This document shows positions 23,031 to 23,547 of a DNA stretch of 23,547 nucleotides, in pieces. Within the stretch, counting starts at the first letter, position 1. Each line of letters starts with the position of its first letter. This DNA is from an uncultured Eubacteriales bacterium (lineage in GTDB: Bacteria; Bacillota; Clostridia; Lachnospirales; CAG-274). Made by a program: the position numbers and the translations under genes. The stretch lies in the NCBI GenBank assembly GCA_902496345.1, contig CABVAP010000024.1:1-23547 (forward strand). Direction: 5' to 3'. The notes below the pieces were generated by a model, which was not told where the DNA came from, did no database searches, and saw only the letters and a list, made by a program, of their open reading frames with translations.

Positions 23031-23058
23031 ATTTTATCACTTACAAAAAAAATATCAA
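23031..23058 (-). promoter_or_regulatory. Sigma-A-like promoter of the XRE-cupin gene
   Basis: On the minus strand TTGATA (23053-23058 complement), a 16-bp spacer with an eight-T run, and TAAAAT (23031-23036 complement) lie about 40 bp before the regulator start. The AT-rich setting lowers confidence, but position and spacing fit. Confidence 0.5.
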
Positions 23059-23060
23059 TT

Positions 23061-23171
23061 TTATCTTTTTAGAATTTTAAATTTTATAATTCTAAACCAC
23101 CCCTTTAATTTTTCGAAAATACGCGTTTGAGGGGACCTTCGGTTAGCATTTAAGTTATTTTTAAGATTCAT
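23061..23171 (-). CDS. Possible small cationic peptide or leader ORF
   Basis: A 36-codon frame begins MNLKNNLNANRRSPQTR and ends in a tail with GWFRIIKFKILKR. About ten Lys/Arg and a hydrophobic-basic C-terminal half give an amphipathic, strongly basic peptide. AGGGG lies about 5 bases before the ATG. I recognise no family. It could be a leader peptide, a small toxin-like or DNA-binding peptide, or chance in AT-rich DNA; its end overlaps the promoter proposed for the XRE-cupin gene. Confidence 0.3.
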   Translation of the reverse strand: MNLKNNLNANRRSPQTRIFEKLKGWFRIIKFKILKR

Positions 23172-23259
23172 ATTGCCCCTACCCATGCAAGTTAAAGTAA
23201 TTTGACCACACCCATATCAATACTTATAGAAGTATGCCTTTCTAGTTATAAAATTTTAT

Positions 23260-23290
23260 TTTTGCTAAAAGGTTAAACCTTTTAGCAAAA
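23260..23290. repeat. Perfect 31-bp palindrome
   Basis: TTTTGCTAAAAGGTT (23260-23274), a central A, and AACCTTTTAGCAAAA (23276-23290) are perfectly complementary. T's precede and A's follow the stem, the opposite of a terminator tail on both strands. This favours a protein-binding dyad or an element end over a terminator. Confidence 0.7.
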
Positions 23291-23547
23291 CTACTATTTT
23301 AACAATTAAGGGGGTAAAATGTTTCCTCTAACCTGTCAATTTTTTCATAAAACACACAATATTAATTTATAAAATTCTCTTGTAAACGGCTTATTTACTG
23401 AGCTTTCTTCGACAGCAGAACGACAGTTTCGATGTGCGTATTAACCTAACGAATTATACTAAATAGCGAAACTAAGGTATATTCTAAAAAAATACCCCCT
23501 TTACCCCCCTATAATAATTCTAGTCTATACAATTAAACCGCTACTAA

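Larger units (their letters stand above)
23059..23547. other. Gene-poor region at the right edge
   Basis: No long coding frame. It holds a possible 36-codon minus-strand frame (23061-23171), a short dyad ATACTT/AAGTAT (23220-23235), a perfect 31-bp palindrome (23260-23290) and two C-tracts (ACCCCC and ACCCCCC, about 23492-23508). Base composition is less uniform than in the flanking genes. It may be the leader or edge of an element lying beyond the window. Confidence 0.4.

Noticed and set aside
23319..23372. 17-codon plus-strand frame with a good ribosome binding site (MFPLTCQFF...)
   Set aside because: Too short and unrecognised; the GGGGG could as well belong to the C/G tracts of this region.
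23480..23515. Transfer origin of a conjugative element (C-tracts resembling MOBT nick regions)
   Set aside because: Only a vague resemblance; no relaxase or conjugation gene lies in the window.
1..23547. CRISPR arrays, tRNA, rRNA, known riboswitches
   Set aside because: No regularly spaced repeats, no cloverleaf or rRNA sequence, and no riboswitch consensus were recognised by reading; a covariance-model scan was not possible.

Overview
The window looks like chromosome of a low-GC Firmicute, most likely a gut-type member of the Clostridia. This rests on AT-rich DNA, AGGAGG-like ribosome binding sites, sigma-A promoters of the TTGACA-17-TATAAT type, an XRE-cupin regulator, a clostridial-type phage holin relic and an IS256-family relic. 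No rRNA, tRNA or CRISPR array is visible. The species cannot be named from the sequence alone.

Layout. (1) 1-6739, plus strand: a type I restriction-modification operon. It starts with the tail of a small XRE-type regulator, then hsdM, hsdS and hsdR, closely spaced or overlapping, and ends in the first 20-odd codons of a further gene that is cut off and probably was McrB-like. (2) 6740-9476: an AT-rich gap with an orphan promoter and a bidirectional terminator, then a minus-strand membrane GGDEF-EAL protein whose cyclase motif is degenerate and whose phosphodiesterase motifs are intact. (3) 9477-15016: two divergent genes. One encodes a secreted protein of about 1000 residues that joins two unrelated phosphatase folds (purple-acid-phosphatase type and PhoA type) to a C-terminal wall or stalk-like domain. 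The other encodes a chemoreceptor with about six tandem HAMP-like units. The gap between them carries repeated TTTACA-type boxes at 11-bp spacing that resemble Firmicute Pho boxes. (4) 15098-16100: a graveyard of mobile DNA: a zinc-ribbon piece of a large serine recombinase, the 5' third of an IS256-family transposase with one IS end, a holin fragment and several hairpins. (5) 16116-23008: minus-strand metabolic genes: a DMT/EamA transporter, an iron-type alcohol dehydrogenase, an APC amino acid or amine permease, a cytidylate-kinase-like protein, a class III aminotransferase and, upstream, an XRE-cupin regulator. A MITE-like element of about 165 bp sits between the aminotransferase and kinase genes. 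(6) 23009-23547: no large gene; it holds the regulator promoter, a possible 36-residue cationic peptide ORF, a perfect 31-bp palindrome and C-tracts.

Working together. The aminotransferase, permease and alcohol dehydrogenase fit a route in which an amine or omega-amino acid is imported, transaminated to a semialdehyde and reduced to an alcohol. The EamA protein may export the product. The substrate (GABA, putrescine-derived, beta-alanine or taurine-like) is not determined by the sequence. The aminotransferase promoter is a strong TTGACA-17-TATACT with a perfect 11-bp inverted repeat over its -10 and spacer, a likely site for the adjacent XRE-cupin regulator. The most notable single proteins are the double phosphatase and the poly-HAMP chemoreceptor. 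I did not find a clearly new defence system: the restriction island is a conventional type I operon with a broken accessory gene.
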